NCBI GenBank assembly: GCA_028693085.1
Contig: JAQUWC010000012.1
Span: 1-39,262 of the forward strand
Source of the DNA: UBA5266 sp002411545
GTDB lineage: Bacteria > Bacteroidota > Bacteroidia > Bacteroidales > WCHB1-69
DNA length: 39,262 bases
Direction of reading: 5' to 3'
Part shown: positions 16,449-24,450 of the stretch, piece by piece
Layout of the letters: each line of letters opens with the position of its first letter
Numbering within the stretch: the first letter of the stretch is position 1
Made by a program: the position numbers and the translations under genes
Notes under the pieces: model-generated
The model's database searches: none
Seen by the model: only the letters and a program-made list of their open reading frames with translations
What the model was told of the DNA's origin: nothing

Positions 16449-16456
16449 CAAAATTA
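16449..16456 (-). promoter_or_regulatory. yceD: -7 box of the yceD-rpmF promoter
   Basis: TAATTTTG on the minus strand followed by CA. The expected transcription start near 16442 is about 11 bases before the ATG at 16431 and after the alternative ATG at 16473, which decides the start. A TTTG at 16471-16474 is only 14 bases upstream, too close for a standard -33. Confidence 0.55.
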
Positions 16457-16520
16457 CTACTTTTTATATTCAAACCATTCCTTTATACGTATTTTTTTTT
16501 ATATTTTTGATTGCAAGTGT

Positions 16521-16608
16521 ATGTATATGTATTTCAGTTGAATGTAAGAATTCTTGTGTTGTTACCGATTTACGTTTTGTGTAATTCATCTGACATTTAC
16601 ATATACAT
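16521..16608. repeat. Imperfect inverted repeat of about 25 bp arms
   Basis: The left arm 16521-16543 (ATGTATATGTATTTCAGTTG...) and the reverse complement of 16584-16608 (ATGTATATGTAAATGTCAGA...) match over 11 bases, then CAG and TGAAT, with a two-base bulge. The loop is 40 bases and contains the palindrome AAGAATTCTT. It lies in the gene-free region between the divergent yceD and rpmG promoters. It could be a structured RNA, an operator or the relic of a small mobile repeat. Confidence 0.5.
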
Positions 16609-16733
16609 TTAATGTTTGGAGGGCGAATAGCTTACTCCCTGTGATGAATAATGTATTGTTAATCAAAATAGGAATATATCGTTTCCTTATATGAAGGATT
16701 AAGAAAAGAAATTTTAAATATTTTTGATGAAAG

Positions 16734-16765
16734 TGTGATTTATGAAATAAAAAGTTGTACTTTTG
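16734..16765 (+). promoter_or_regulatory. rpmG: Promoter of rpmG-DUF4295
   Basis: -7 box TACTTTTG at 16758-16765 followed by CA, with a TGTG at 16734-16737 as a weak -33 match 20 bases upstream. The leader to the rpmG ATG would be about 40 bases. Confidence 0.55.
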
Positions 16766-16810
16766 CAGTCCAAAAAAAAGAGCTTATTCAATCTAATAAT
16801 ATAGGAAGTT

Positions 16811-16999
16811 ATGGCTAAGAAAAATAAAGAAGCTAGACAACAAATCATTTTAGAATGTACGGAACAAAAAACATCGGGTGTTCCCGGTATGTCAAGATAT
16901 ATATCGACCAAAAACAGAAAAAACACTCCCGATCGTTTAGAATTGAAAAAGTATAATCCTTTTTTAAAGAAAGTAACTGTTCACAAAGAAATTAAATAA
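16811..16999 (+). CDS. rpmG: 50S ribosomal protein L33
   Basis: 62 residues beginning MAKKNKEARQQIILECTEQK and including SRYISTKNRKNTPDRLELKKY in two pieces, then NPFLKKVTVHKEIK, the standard L33 pattern. The zinc-binding Cys pairs of some L33 forms are absent (one Cys only), so it is the zinc-free type common in Bacteroidota. In many relatives it is preceded by rpmB (L28); here it heads its own transcript and is followed 9 bases later by the DUF4295 gene. Confidence 0.97.
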   Translation: MAKKNKEARQQIILECTEQKTSGVPGMSRYISTKNRKNTPDRLELKKYNPFLKKVTVHKEIK

Positions 17000-17008
17000 T
17001 TTTGAATT

Positions 17009-17164
17009 ATGGCAAAGAAGGTTGTTGCAACATTAAAGCAAAGTACAGGGCAAGAATTTGCAAAAGTAATTAAAATGGTTCGTTCATCCAAAACAGGTGC
17101 TTATACCTTTAAAGAATCGATCGTTCCTACAGCAGAAGTTAATGATTTCTTAGCAAAAAAATAG
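17009..17164 (+). CDS. DUF4295 family small protein
   Basis: 51 residues, starting MAKKVVATLKQSTGQEFAKV and ending PTAEVNDFLAKK, with KMVRSSKTGAYTFKES between. Basic and probably ribosome-associated. This is the DUF4295 protein that follows rpmG in Bacteroidota. It is 9 bases after the L33 stop and before a clear terminator. No function is established; the conserved linkage points to the ribosome. Confidence 0.93.
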   Translation: MAKKVVATLKQSTGQEFAKVIKMVRSSKTGAYTFKESIVPTAEVNDFLAKK

Positions 17165-17201
17165 TCTTTACATTTAGATTTTCAAAGATTACCATATAAA
17201 T

Positions 17202-17230
17202 AACCCGGCGCAATGCGGACGGGTTTTTTT
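17202..17230 (+). terminator. Rho-independent terminator after rpmG-DUF4295
   Basis: Stem AACCCG (17202-17207) / CGGGTT (17220-17225) with a 12-base loop, running directly into seven T bases (17224-17230). It lies 37 bases after the DUF4295 stop. Confidence 0.85.
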
Positions 17231-17254
17231 GTTATATCTGATTGTGATTTTTTG

Positions 17255-17262
17255 TATTTTTG
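17255..17262 (+). promoter_or_regulatory. hydF: -7 box of the hydF promoter
   Basis: TATTTTTG followed by CA, 23 bases before the hydF ATG and after the terminator. No -33 at the usual distance was found. Confidence 0.45.
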
Positions 17263-17285
17263 CAAAAAATAATTAACATTAATAT

Positions 17286-18467
17286 ATGAAAACCAAACGT
17301 GTATTTATAGGTATTTTCGGTAGGCGTAATCAAGGAAAAAGTTCGTTGATAAATGCCATAGCCGGCCAAGATATAGCCATTGTATCAGATATTCCTGGCA
17401 CTACCACTGATCCGGTAAAAAAATCCATCGAAGTTTTTGGAATTGGACCGGTAGTCTTTGTCGATACGGCAGGCATTGATGATACGGGAGAGATGGGTGA
17501 AAAACGCATCACAAAAACCAAAGAAGTCTTGAAAACGATTGATGTTGCCGTGATTGTTATTTCGGAAAATACCTTTGGTAAAGAGGAAAAGGAATGGATT
17601 AAAGATTTAAACTATTTTGCCATACCTTATCTTATTGTTCACAATAAATCGGATAAGGAAAGTTTAACCGATACATTAAAACATCATTTAGAGGAGTTTG
17701 GTGTTCCTGTTTTGGAATGTAGTTCCTTGCAAAACAAAGGTATCAAGGAACTAATCGATGCTTTGGTGAGAATCACTCCACCATCAGCCTATATATCAAA
17801 TACTTTTGTGGGTGATATTGTTTCAAACGGCGATTTAATCGTATTAGTTATGCCACAAGATTCTGAAGCTCCCGAAGGCCGTTTGATATTACCTCAAGTA
17901 CAACTCATACGCGATATTCTCGATAATCATGCCGTTGTCGTTGGTTTGCAACCGCAAGAATTAAAAGGATATATAGACAAACAGAAACCGAATTTAGTCA
18001 TTACAGATAGTCAAGCTTTTGATTTTGTATCGAAAATAGTGCCTGTTTCCATTCCTTTGAGTAGTTTTAGTATTATTTTGGCACGTGCTAAAGGTAATTT
18101 TGAAGATTATTTAAAAGGAACACCTGCCATTTCAAGCTTAAAAAATGGTGATAAAATACTTATGCTCGAATCATGTACACATGTAACTTCTTGCGAAGAT
18201 ATTGGACGACACAAAATCCCGCGGATGTTACGCTCATTTACTGGAAAAGATTTACGTTTTGAGTGGGTTACTGCTTTGTCGCCATTGCCCGATTTAGATG
18301 ATATAAATTTGGGAATACAATGTGGAGCTTGCATGGTTACACAAAAACAAGTGTCGGTGCGCATGAAACAATTAATCGATAAACAGATACCCATTTCTAA
18401 CTACGGTATGGCCATTGCTTATGTTACCGGAATTTTTGATAGAGTAACTGAAATATTTAAACAATAA
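17286..18467 (+). CDS. hydF: [FeFe]-hydrogenase maturation GTPase HydF
   Basis: 393 residues, usual HydF length. The N-terminal GTPase domain has the P-loop GRRNQGKS (12-19), TTT at 39-41, DTAG (60-63) and NKSD near 119. A middle dimerisation domain follows, and a C-terminal Fe-S domain contains C297-T-H299 and C346-G-A-C349. HydF is the scaffold on which HydE and HydG build the diiron subcluster of the H-cluster. In most HydF proteins the residue before the CxxC is His (HCxxC); here it is Gln345 (codon CAA). HydE, HydG and the hydrogenase are outside the window. The omega-amidase gene starts 3 bases after its stop. Confidence 0.95.
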   Translation: MKTKRVFIGIFGRRNQGKSSLINAIAGQDIAIVSDIPGTTTDPVKKSIEVFGIGPVVFVDTAGIDDTGEMGEKRITKTKEVLKTIDVAVIVISENTFGKEEKEWIKDLNYFAIPYLIVHNKSDKESLTDTLKHHLEEFGVPVLECSSLQNKGIKELIDALVRITPPSAYISNTFVGDIVSNGDLIVLVMPQDSEAPEGRLILPQVQLIRDILDNHAVVVGLQPQELKGYIDKQKPNLVITDSQAFDFVSKIVPVSIPLSSFSIILARAKGNFEDYLKGTPAISSLKNGDKILMLESCTHVTSCEDIGRHKIPRMLRSFTGKDLRFEWVTALSPLPDLDDINLGIQCGACMVTQKQVSVRMKQLIDKQIPISNYGMAIAYVTGIFDRVTEIFKQ

Positions 18468-18470
18468 AGA

Positions 18471-19265
18471 ATGGACACACTGCATCTTTCTTTGTTTCAA
18501 GCGAATATCAACTGGAAATCTGTATCATCGAATCTATTGCATTATGAGTCTTGTTTAGCAAAAAGGAATATTCAGACGGATGTGTTGATTTTTCCTGAAA
18601 TGTTTAATACAGGCTTTGTGGTCGATACGATTCAACTGGCGGAATCCATGGATGGTGAAAGCGTGTCTTTTTTGCGACGAATTGCCCATAAGTTTGATAC
18701 TGCCGTAGTGGCTAGTTTAGCCATTAAAGAAAAGAAGCATTATTATAACCGCTTGTTATGGGTAAATCCGAATGGCAGCATACAATCCTACGATAAAAAG
18801 CATTTGTTTCGTATGGCTTCTGAAGAACAATTGTTGACGAAAGGAAAAGAACAACTTCTGATTGAATACAAAGGATGGCGGTTTTTACCATTGATTTGTT
18901 ATGACTTACGTTTTCCTGTTTGGAGTCGTAATGGACGTAAGGGAGATAGTTTTTTATACGACTGTTTGCTTTATATTGCCAATTGGCCTTCCGGACGCAT
19001 GTCGGTGTTCAATACTTTACTGAAAGCTCGAGCCATCGAAAATCAAGCTTTTGTAATTGCGGTTAATAGAGTGGGGAATGATGGTAACAACTTGCATTAT
19101 ATCGGAGAATCACAGATTATTGATCCTATCGGTCAACGTCTCTTACATGCTTCCCATGAAGAAACATTGATTGATATTACTTTACATAAAGATGAATTGC
19201 AGCACTACCGTACCCGCTTTCCGGTATCCTTGGATTGGGATGCATTTACCTTATTGGATGAATAG
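18471..19265 (+). CDS. Omega-amidase, carbon-nitrogen hydrolase (YafV/Nit2 type)
   Basis: 264 residues of nitrilase-superfamily fold with the full catalytic set: Glu43 in FPEMF, Lys109 in YDKKHLF, and Cys143 in LICYDLRFPVW. Motifs LKARAIENQAFVIAVNRVG and the closing DWDAFTLL are as in YafV-type omega-amidases. It would hydrolyse 2-oxoglutaramate and similar omega-amides in the cytoplasm. It directly follows hydF (3-base gap), so the two are cotranscribed, although no functional link is known. Other nitrilase members are possible, but the tight size and motifs favour omega-amidase. Confidence 0.88.
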   Translation: MDTLHLSLFQANINWKSVSSNLLHYESCLAKRNIQTDVLIFPEMFNTGFVVDTIQLAESMDGESVSFLRRIAHKFDTAVVASLAIKEKKHYYNRLLWVNPNGSIQSYDKKHLFRMASEEQLLTKGKEQLLIEYKGWRFLPLICYDLRFPVWSRNGRKGDSFLYDCLLYIANWPSGRMSVFNTLLKARAIENQAFVIAVNRVGNDGNNLHYIGESQIIDPIGQRLLHASHEETLIDITLHKDELQHYRTRFPVSLDWDAFTLLDE

Positions 19266-19318
19266 ATAGACAACATAAACAGCCTGTCTTTAATCTCTCT
19301 ATTCTTATTATCTTTATT

Positions 19319-19353
19319 GTCATTCTGAGCGTAACGAAGTGAAGCGAAGAATC
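19319..19353. repeat. Dispersed intergenic repeat of the GTCATTCTGAGCG...GCGAAGAATC type
   Basis: A 35-base element beginning GTCATTCTGAGCG and ending GAAGCGAAGAATC. ATTCT and AGAAT at the two ends are inverted, as are GCG/CGC-like inner parts, so it can fold. Elements of this kind are known from the intergenic regions of many Bacteroidota genomes. One copy is visible in this window, between the omega-amidase gene and the PKD gene promoter. Confidence 0.65.
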
Positions 19354-19406
19354 AGTTACTCATAACCTATTTTATCGGACAATAATAATTATTTTTATAA
19401 AAAATA

Positions 19407-19436
19407 TTGGAATAAGTAAAAAAAATATTATATTTG
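19407..19436 (+). promoter_or_regulatory. Promoter of the PKD giant gene
   Basis: TTG at 19407-19409 and TATATTTG at 19429-19436, separated by 19 bases, followed by CA. This is a good fit to the Bacteroidota promoter form; the ATG at 19460 follows after about 17 bases of leader. Confidence 0.65.
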
Positions 19437-19459
19437 CAAAAAAATAATAGATAATAGTA

Positions 19460-22400
19460 ATGGGGATGCAGCGATTTACATATTACTATAAGAAATTTGT
19501 TTATACAAGGATATCATTCTTTGTCATGTGTGTATTTTGTGTACTCAATGGGAGTATCTATGCACAAACAGCCGATTTTACTGCCGATACCACCAAAGGT
19601 TGTGTTCCCATGCAAGTATCGTTTACTGATTTGTCGAGCGGTAATCCGGTGGCTTGGGAATGGGATATGGGTGATGGTTCATCGCATATTTATATTCAAA
19701 ATCCTACTTTTGTTTACAATCATCCGGGCACGTATGATGTAACATTAACCGTTACCTATGCAGACAATAGCAAGAAGTTAAAGACTATTAAAAATTATAT
19801 AACTGCTTCATCCGGTCCTTATGTGAATTTTTCGTCTGATATTACAACAGCTTGTCAATATCAAAGCATCACGTTTAGCGATACGGTCATTCCCGGAGGA
19901 GCCAATGTGAAAAGTCTGCTATGGGATTTCGGCGATGGAGGAACTTCTACCCAAAACAATCCCGGCCATAGTTATCGGGATGCCGGTCAATACAAAGTAT
20001 CGTTGACAGCCGATAATCAAATGGGATGTGCAACAAAAACAGAAAAAGTATCCTATGTTACTATATATCCTAATCCTGTTGCCGACTTTATGGCTGATTC
20101 TGTGTTCTGTGTGCAAAGTGCCAGTGAGACGAAATCGGTAAACTTTGTCAATAATTCTTCCAATTTTATAAGTAGTTTATGGCAATTTCATGATGGTACA
20201 ACTTCCACTCAAACCAATCCTACTAAAGTATTTGGTATTGGCGACCATGACGTTACCTTGATAGTTACGAGTGATAAGGGATGTAAGGATACGCTGAAAA
20301 AATCGGATTATATTTCCGTGCATATTTTCAATGCGGATTTTACGGTTTCCGATACCATAGTTTGCGATACAAATACACAGATAACGTTCTACGGCTTGTA
20401 CGGAGTTCAATATACATGGTCATTTGGCGATGGAGCCAACGGAATAGGTATGAAGCCGAATCATACGTACCAAAAGTCAGGGAAATATACTGTTAGTTTA
20501 TATGCTACCAGTAGTTTAGGGTGTAAAGATACCGTGGTGAAAGTAAATTATATTTCCGTATATGATTCTATTTCTCCCGTTATCATGGTTCGCGATACTT
20601 TTCATTGCGATACCAATGCACACATAACTTTTGTAAATCATACCGTATATCCCTCCTCCGATGATTTAGGATTAGAGCGAACGGTGTGGAATGTAGAAGG
20701 GGATAGCTCTCAACTACTTACCGGGGATTCAGTGATATATGTCTATGGTCGTTACGGCAGATGGGAGAGTAAAGTATACATTACTACGCCCTATGGGTGT
20801 AAATTGCCGATGGCTGAACAGTGGGTCGAAATTAAACCCTTTAAAGTAATGTTTATTATCGATTCATTTCCGGGAGGATGCGCACCGCTTGATGTTCAAG
20901 GGACGGTTAGTGTCGTTGGACAATCATCACCCATCACCCATTGTATGTGGATATGGAATAGTGACGATACAACTTATACCAATTTCGGTTTTGCTAATTA
21001 TACTTATACCGATAGCGGAGTCTATGAGCCCAAAGTGATAGTAACCAATAAGCAGGGGTGCTTAGCAGAAGACACTAAAACGATGATGATAGGATTTAAA
21101 CCAGTTTGTAATTGGACATCCACCCCTACACAGAACTGTAAAAGTCAGTTTAGGTTGCCTGTCTATGCTTACGATTCCTTGGATGCCGATAGTAATTTGG
21201 TGGGCGATGCCCCGGCCAATAACTGGATATGGTATCGCGACGGGAAAGACGTAACCGTTGATATCGGTAATTATAATAATTTAGCCTTCAGAGATACCGG
21301 ACTCATCACCTATGCAAGTTTGGTGTGCTATCATTATTATTGTCCGAGCGATACCGTAACGAAAAGCATACAAGCCTATGTATGCCCTCCCATTGCTCGC
21401 ATTGATTCCATTTCGTACCCTTATATGTCCATAAACTATAATCCCTATTTACACCCTAATTGCAATAAGTTCCCTATGCTCCCTGATAATGTCAACGGAT
21501 CGATAGGGGCCAATCTATTTCGATGGAATTTCGGCAATGATTACGATTCAACAGCCATAGGAGGTTCCAACTTTAAAGGCGATACCAGTTCGTTAAGAAA
21601 TCCGCCTTACCAATACAAATACGGTCCTTATTTAGAAGAAAAAGACGGAAATGTCTATATTATGTTAATAGCCGTAAATGATAATACGACAATTTACAAT
21701 GCCTGTGGATATTGTGAGGATACAGTTACGGCTTTAATCCGTATTTCAGTGGCTGATATGCGATTAAGGATTACAGACCAAGATTCTGTATTGATAGAAG
21801 ATATATGTCAAAATCAGGAGGTTTACTTTTGGGATTCGAGCTTTTGCACCAGTAGGCTGACGAATTGGGGATTACGCATAAGCGATAGTTTGCACCCTTC
21901 GGTCTATTTACTCGATACAGTCATCAATTATTTTGTCAATACTTATGACTCTGTAAACGATACCCCTCTGAGTATACGAAAACGTATTCCGTTTCATTTC
22001 TCCGATTATGGGGTATATTATGCTTATTTATACAATGCCGATACCATCCTTTGCGGGAGAGATAAAAACAAATCCGATTCGCCAGTAATGGAATATTATT
22101 ATGATACGCTTGATTTAAGAATGGATACCTTGCGTTTGGTGGTGTATCCGCGCAGTGTTCCCGACTGTGCTGTGCCCTCACCGGTTTGTGCCGATGATAC
22201 CGTAGTCTTTTCCGATTTATCCCATACTCCTTCTCCCTTCAATAATTTTTCCATCAAAGAATATCTATGGACATCGGCCGGACAGAGCGATACGGCGAGT
22301 ATGCCTAAATTTGTTTACCATAGCGGCGGTAAATACGATGTTTCGTTACGTGTAATCAATGAAAAAGGATGCGACAGTACGCGTGTCTTCTTAGATAAAA

Positions 22401-24352
22401 TTACGGTTTTTGATCTGAACGCTTATTTTTCCAAATCTACTTCTACGGCATGCAATCATGAATTAGTCTCGTTTCGAAATTTGAGTAATAGCGTTCCTAC
22501 CCTTTCTTTATCCTATCTCTGGGATTTTAACGGCGAAGACACCGCTACAAGCAGAAACGCCCAATATGCTTTCCATGTCGACACTTCACAATGGGTGTAT
22601 ATTACCTTGACAGCTTATGACGAAATTATTGGATGTGTCGATGTGTATCGAGATTCTGTATACATACGACGCATTTATGCTGATTTTGATGCCAACGAAA
22701 ACAGAGCAGCCTGTCCGACTTTGCAGTGCTATTTCTCCGATCAATCTTCTACCGATTCTATCGTCTCCTGGGAATGGGATTTTGGAGATACACTCAGTAT
22801 GGCAAATACTTCTCCCTTACAAAATCCTTCGCATAACTATGCTTTTGCAGGGAGTTACGATGTACGCTTGATTGTTACCGATAACATAGGATGTGTAGAT
22901 ACTATCCTTAAAGAGAACTATGTAGTCGTAAATGGTCCTTACGGATATTTTGACGTGCATCCAACATCAGGTTGTTATCCTTTGACTGTTGCCTTTTCCT
23001 GTAATTTTATCAATGTAGATACTTTGATGATCATCACCGGTGATGGAAATACGTTGATTTCAGACGATACCACTAAATCATTCAGCTTTACCTATCAGAA
23101 TCCCGGACCTTACATTCCTTCTATGCGGTTGATAAAGTGGGTTTACGATTCCTTAAGCGGCGAATGGATACGATGTGTGCAGAATTTTTGGAATTACGAT
23201 ACCGTTTGGGCTATTCAAGTGATGCCTAACTTTCTGACCGATAGCATTTATTGTCAAAAACTGCCGATTATATTTAAAAACCTTACCGATACCATGCATG
23301 CTGCTATCTATCCTCCCTCTCTTTTCAATGAAGCAAAGTTCTATTGGCATTATGGAGAAGGAGATTGGGATAGCCTGCATTTCGACGGGAACACAAGCTA
23401 TGACACATCAGGTATCTATGATGTTAGTTTGAAGGTTGTAATAAGAGGATGTACGGCAACCCTTACCAAGTCTATACAGGTGTTTGATTTTCCCGATGTA
23501 ATCACGTCAGTTTCCGACACTGCCGCTTGCGATTCCGTGTGGGTTGAGTTTACAGCCGATAGCCTTTCAGGACTGGAAACAAGTTTCGATTGGGTATTTC
23601 ACGACGGAGAAGCTGCCAAAGGAAATCCCGTGAAACACTTATTTACGTCTACGGGAACCTACCCGTATTCCTTGACACTTACTTTCTTTGACACGAAATG
23701 CATCAAAACCTACCTTGACAGCCTCGATGTATTTGCGTGGATATCGCCAACGGCCGATTTCATCATTCAAAATAAAGATGGCCGCGATATTACCGACAAT
23801 GAAGACATAGGTATTAAAGCGACCGAATCGGCCTATTTTGTCGACCAATCGCAATCCTATGATGGACAAATTGTTAGATGGATATGGGATTACGGTGATT
23901 TATCTCAAGATACACTTTTTCAATCCATAACACTTTCTCATTCCTATACAACGACTTCAGGAATTGTTAAGGTTAAATTGTATGTGATAGACGAGAATGG
24001 ATGCGAAAGTGCCATGGAACATCTTCTCTTAGTGCTCGAAGCATTGCGGTTTCCGAATGTGTTTACCCCTAACAACGACGGGGTGAACGACTATTTCTTT
24101 CCTATTGAAGTAGTTGGCTATTTCTTAGATTTTGAAATGATAATCTATAACCGCTGGGGAGCCAAAGTGTGGGAAAGACGTTGTGGAGGCAATAATTGTC
24201 CCGACTATAACAACGAAAATTTTTGGTGGGACGGTAAAATTCAGAATGGCAAGGATGCCTCGGAAGGGGTCTATTATTGGGTGGTTACGGCCTTGCCAAA
24301 ATCGCAAAAAACAACTTTTATTCTACATGGAAGCGTAAGCCTTTTCCGCTAA
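19460..24352 (+). CDS. Secreted giant PKD-repeat protein with type B (CHU_C) T9SS sorting domain
   Basis: 1630 residues. The N-terminal signal peptide (about residues 1-35) ends SIYAQ, after which the mature protein starts TADFTAD. About 14 PKD-like repeats follow, recognisable from W-x-(W/F)-G-D-G-type cores: EWDMGDGSS, LWDFGDGGT, YTWSFGDGAN, YLWDFNGED, WEWDFGDTL, WIWDYGDLS and others. Many repeats carry one Cys near the start and a Gly-Cys near the end, suggesting disulfides outside the cell. From residue 1531 (FPNVFTPNNDGVNDYF) to the end lies the CHU_C/gliding-motility-associated C-terminal domain that directs type IX export (IIYNRWGAKVWE, FWWDGKIQNGKDASEGVYYW). Likely a surface adhesin or motility-type protein. 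Its own secretion system part (PorU, PorP, GldJ) is at the right end. Confidence 0.92.
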   Translation: MGMQRFTYYYKKFVYTRISFFVMCVFCVLNGSIYAQTADFTADTTKGCVPMQVSFTDLSSGNPVAWEWDMGDGSSHIYIQNPTFVYNHPGTYDVTLTVTYADNSKKLKTIKNYITASSGPYVNFSSDITTACQYQSITFSDTVIPGGANVKSLLWDFGDGGTSTQNNPGHSYRDAGQYKVSLTADNQMGCATKTEKVSYVTIYPNPVADFMADSVFCVQSASETKSVNFVNNSSNFISSLWQFHDGTTSTQTNPTKVFGIGDHDVTLIVTSDKGCKDTLKKSDYISVHIFNADFTVSDTIVCDTNTQITFYGLYGVQYTWSFGDGANGIGMKPNHTYQKSGKYTVSLYATSSLGCKDTVVKVNYISVYDSISPVIMVRDTFHCDTNAHITFVNHTVYPSSDDLGLERTVWNVEGDSSQLLTGDSVIYVYGRYGRWESKVYITTPYGCKLPMAEQWVEIKPFKVMFIIDSFPGGCAPLDVQGTVSVVGQSSPITHCMWIWNSDDTTYTNFGFANYTYTDSGVYEPKVIVTNKQGCLAEDTKTMMIGFKPVCNWTSTPTQNCKSQFRLPVYAYDSLDADSNLVGDAPANNWIWYRDGKDVTVDIGNYNNLAFRDTGLITYASLVCYHYYCPSDTVTKSIQAYVCPPIARIDSISYPYMSINYNPYLHPNCNKFPMLPDNVNGSIGANLFRWNFGNDYDSTAIGGSNFKGDTSSLRNPPYQYKYGPYLEEKDGNVYIMLIAVNDNTTIYNACGYCEDTVTALIRISVADMRLRITDQDSVLIEDICQNQEVYFWDSSFCTSRLTNWGLRISDSLHPSVYLLDTVINYFVNTYDSVNDTPLSIRKRIPFHFSDYGVYYAYLYNADTILCGRDKNKSDSPVMEYYYDTLDLRMDTLRLVVYPRSVPDCAVPSPVCADDTVVFSDLSHTPSPFNNFSIKEYLWTSAGQSDTASMPKFVYHSGGKYDVSLRVINEKGCDSTRVFLDKITVFDLNAYFSKSTSTACNHELVSFRNLSNSVPTLSLSYLWDFNGEDTATSRNAQYAFHVDTSQWVYITLTAYDEIIGCVDVYRDSVYIRRIYADFDANENRAACPTLQCYFSDQSSTDSIVSWEWDFGDTLSMANTSPLQNPSHNYAFAGSYDVRLIVTDNIGCVDTILKENYVVVNGPYGYFDVHPTSGCYPLTVAFSCNFINVDTLMIITGDGNTLISDDTTKSFSFTYQNPGPYIPSMRLIKWVYDSLSGEWIRCVQNFWNYDTVWAIQVMPNFLTDSIYCQKLPIIFKNLTDTMHAAIYPPSLFNEAKFYWHYGEGDWDSLHFDGNTSYDTSGIYDVSLKVVIRGCTATLTKSIQVFDFPDVITSVSDTAACDSVWVEFTADSLSGLETSFDWVFHDGEAAKGNPVKHLFTSTGTYPYSLTLTFFDTKCIKTYLDSLDVFAWISPTADFIIQNKDGRDITDNEDIGIKATESAYFVDQSQSYDGQIVRWIWDYGDLSQDTLFQSITLSHSYTTTSGIVKVKLYVIDENGCESAMEHLLLVLEALRFPNVFTPNNDGVNDYFFPIEVVGYFLDFEMIIYNRWGAKVWERRCGGNNCPDYNNENFWWDGKIQNGKDASEGVYYWVVTALPKSQKTTFILHGSVSLFR

Positions 24353-24381
24353 TTATTTTTAACATTATACATTATTTTCTA

Positions 24382-24412
24382 TTGTTTATTATTTTTAATT
24401 TGTTTACTTTTG
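24382..24412 (+). promoter_or_regulatory. ackA: Promoter of ackA
   Basis: TTG at 24382-24384 and TACTTTTG at 24405-24412 with a 20-base spacer, the best promoter match in the window. The leader to the ATG at 24451 is about 32 bases. Confidence 0.7.
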
Positions 24413-24450
24413 TACCTTCAAAAAATTTCAATTAAACATAATAAATAATA

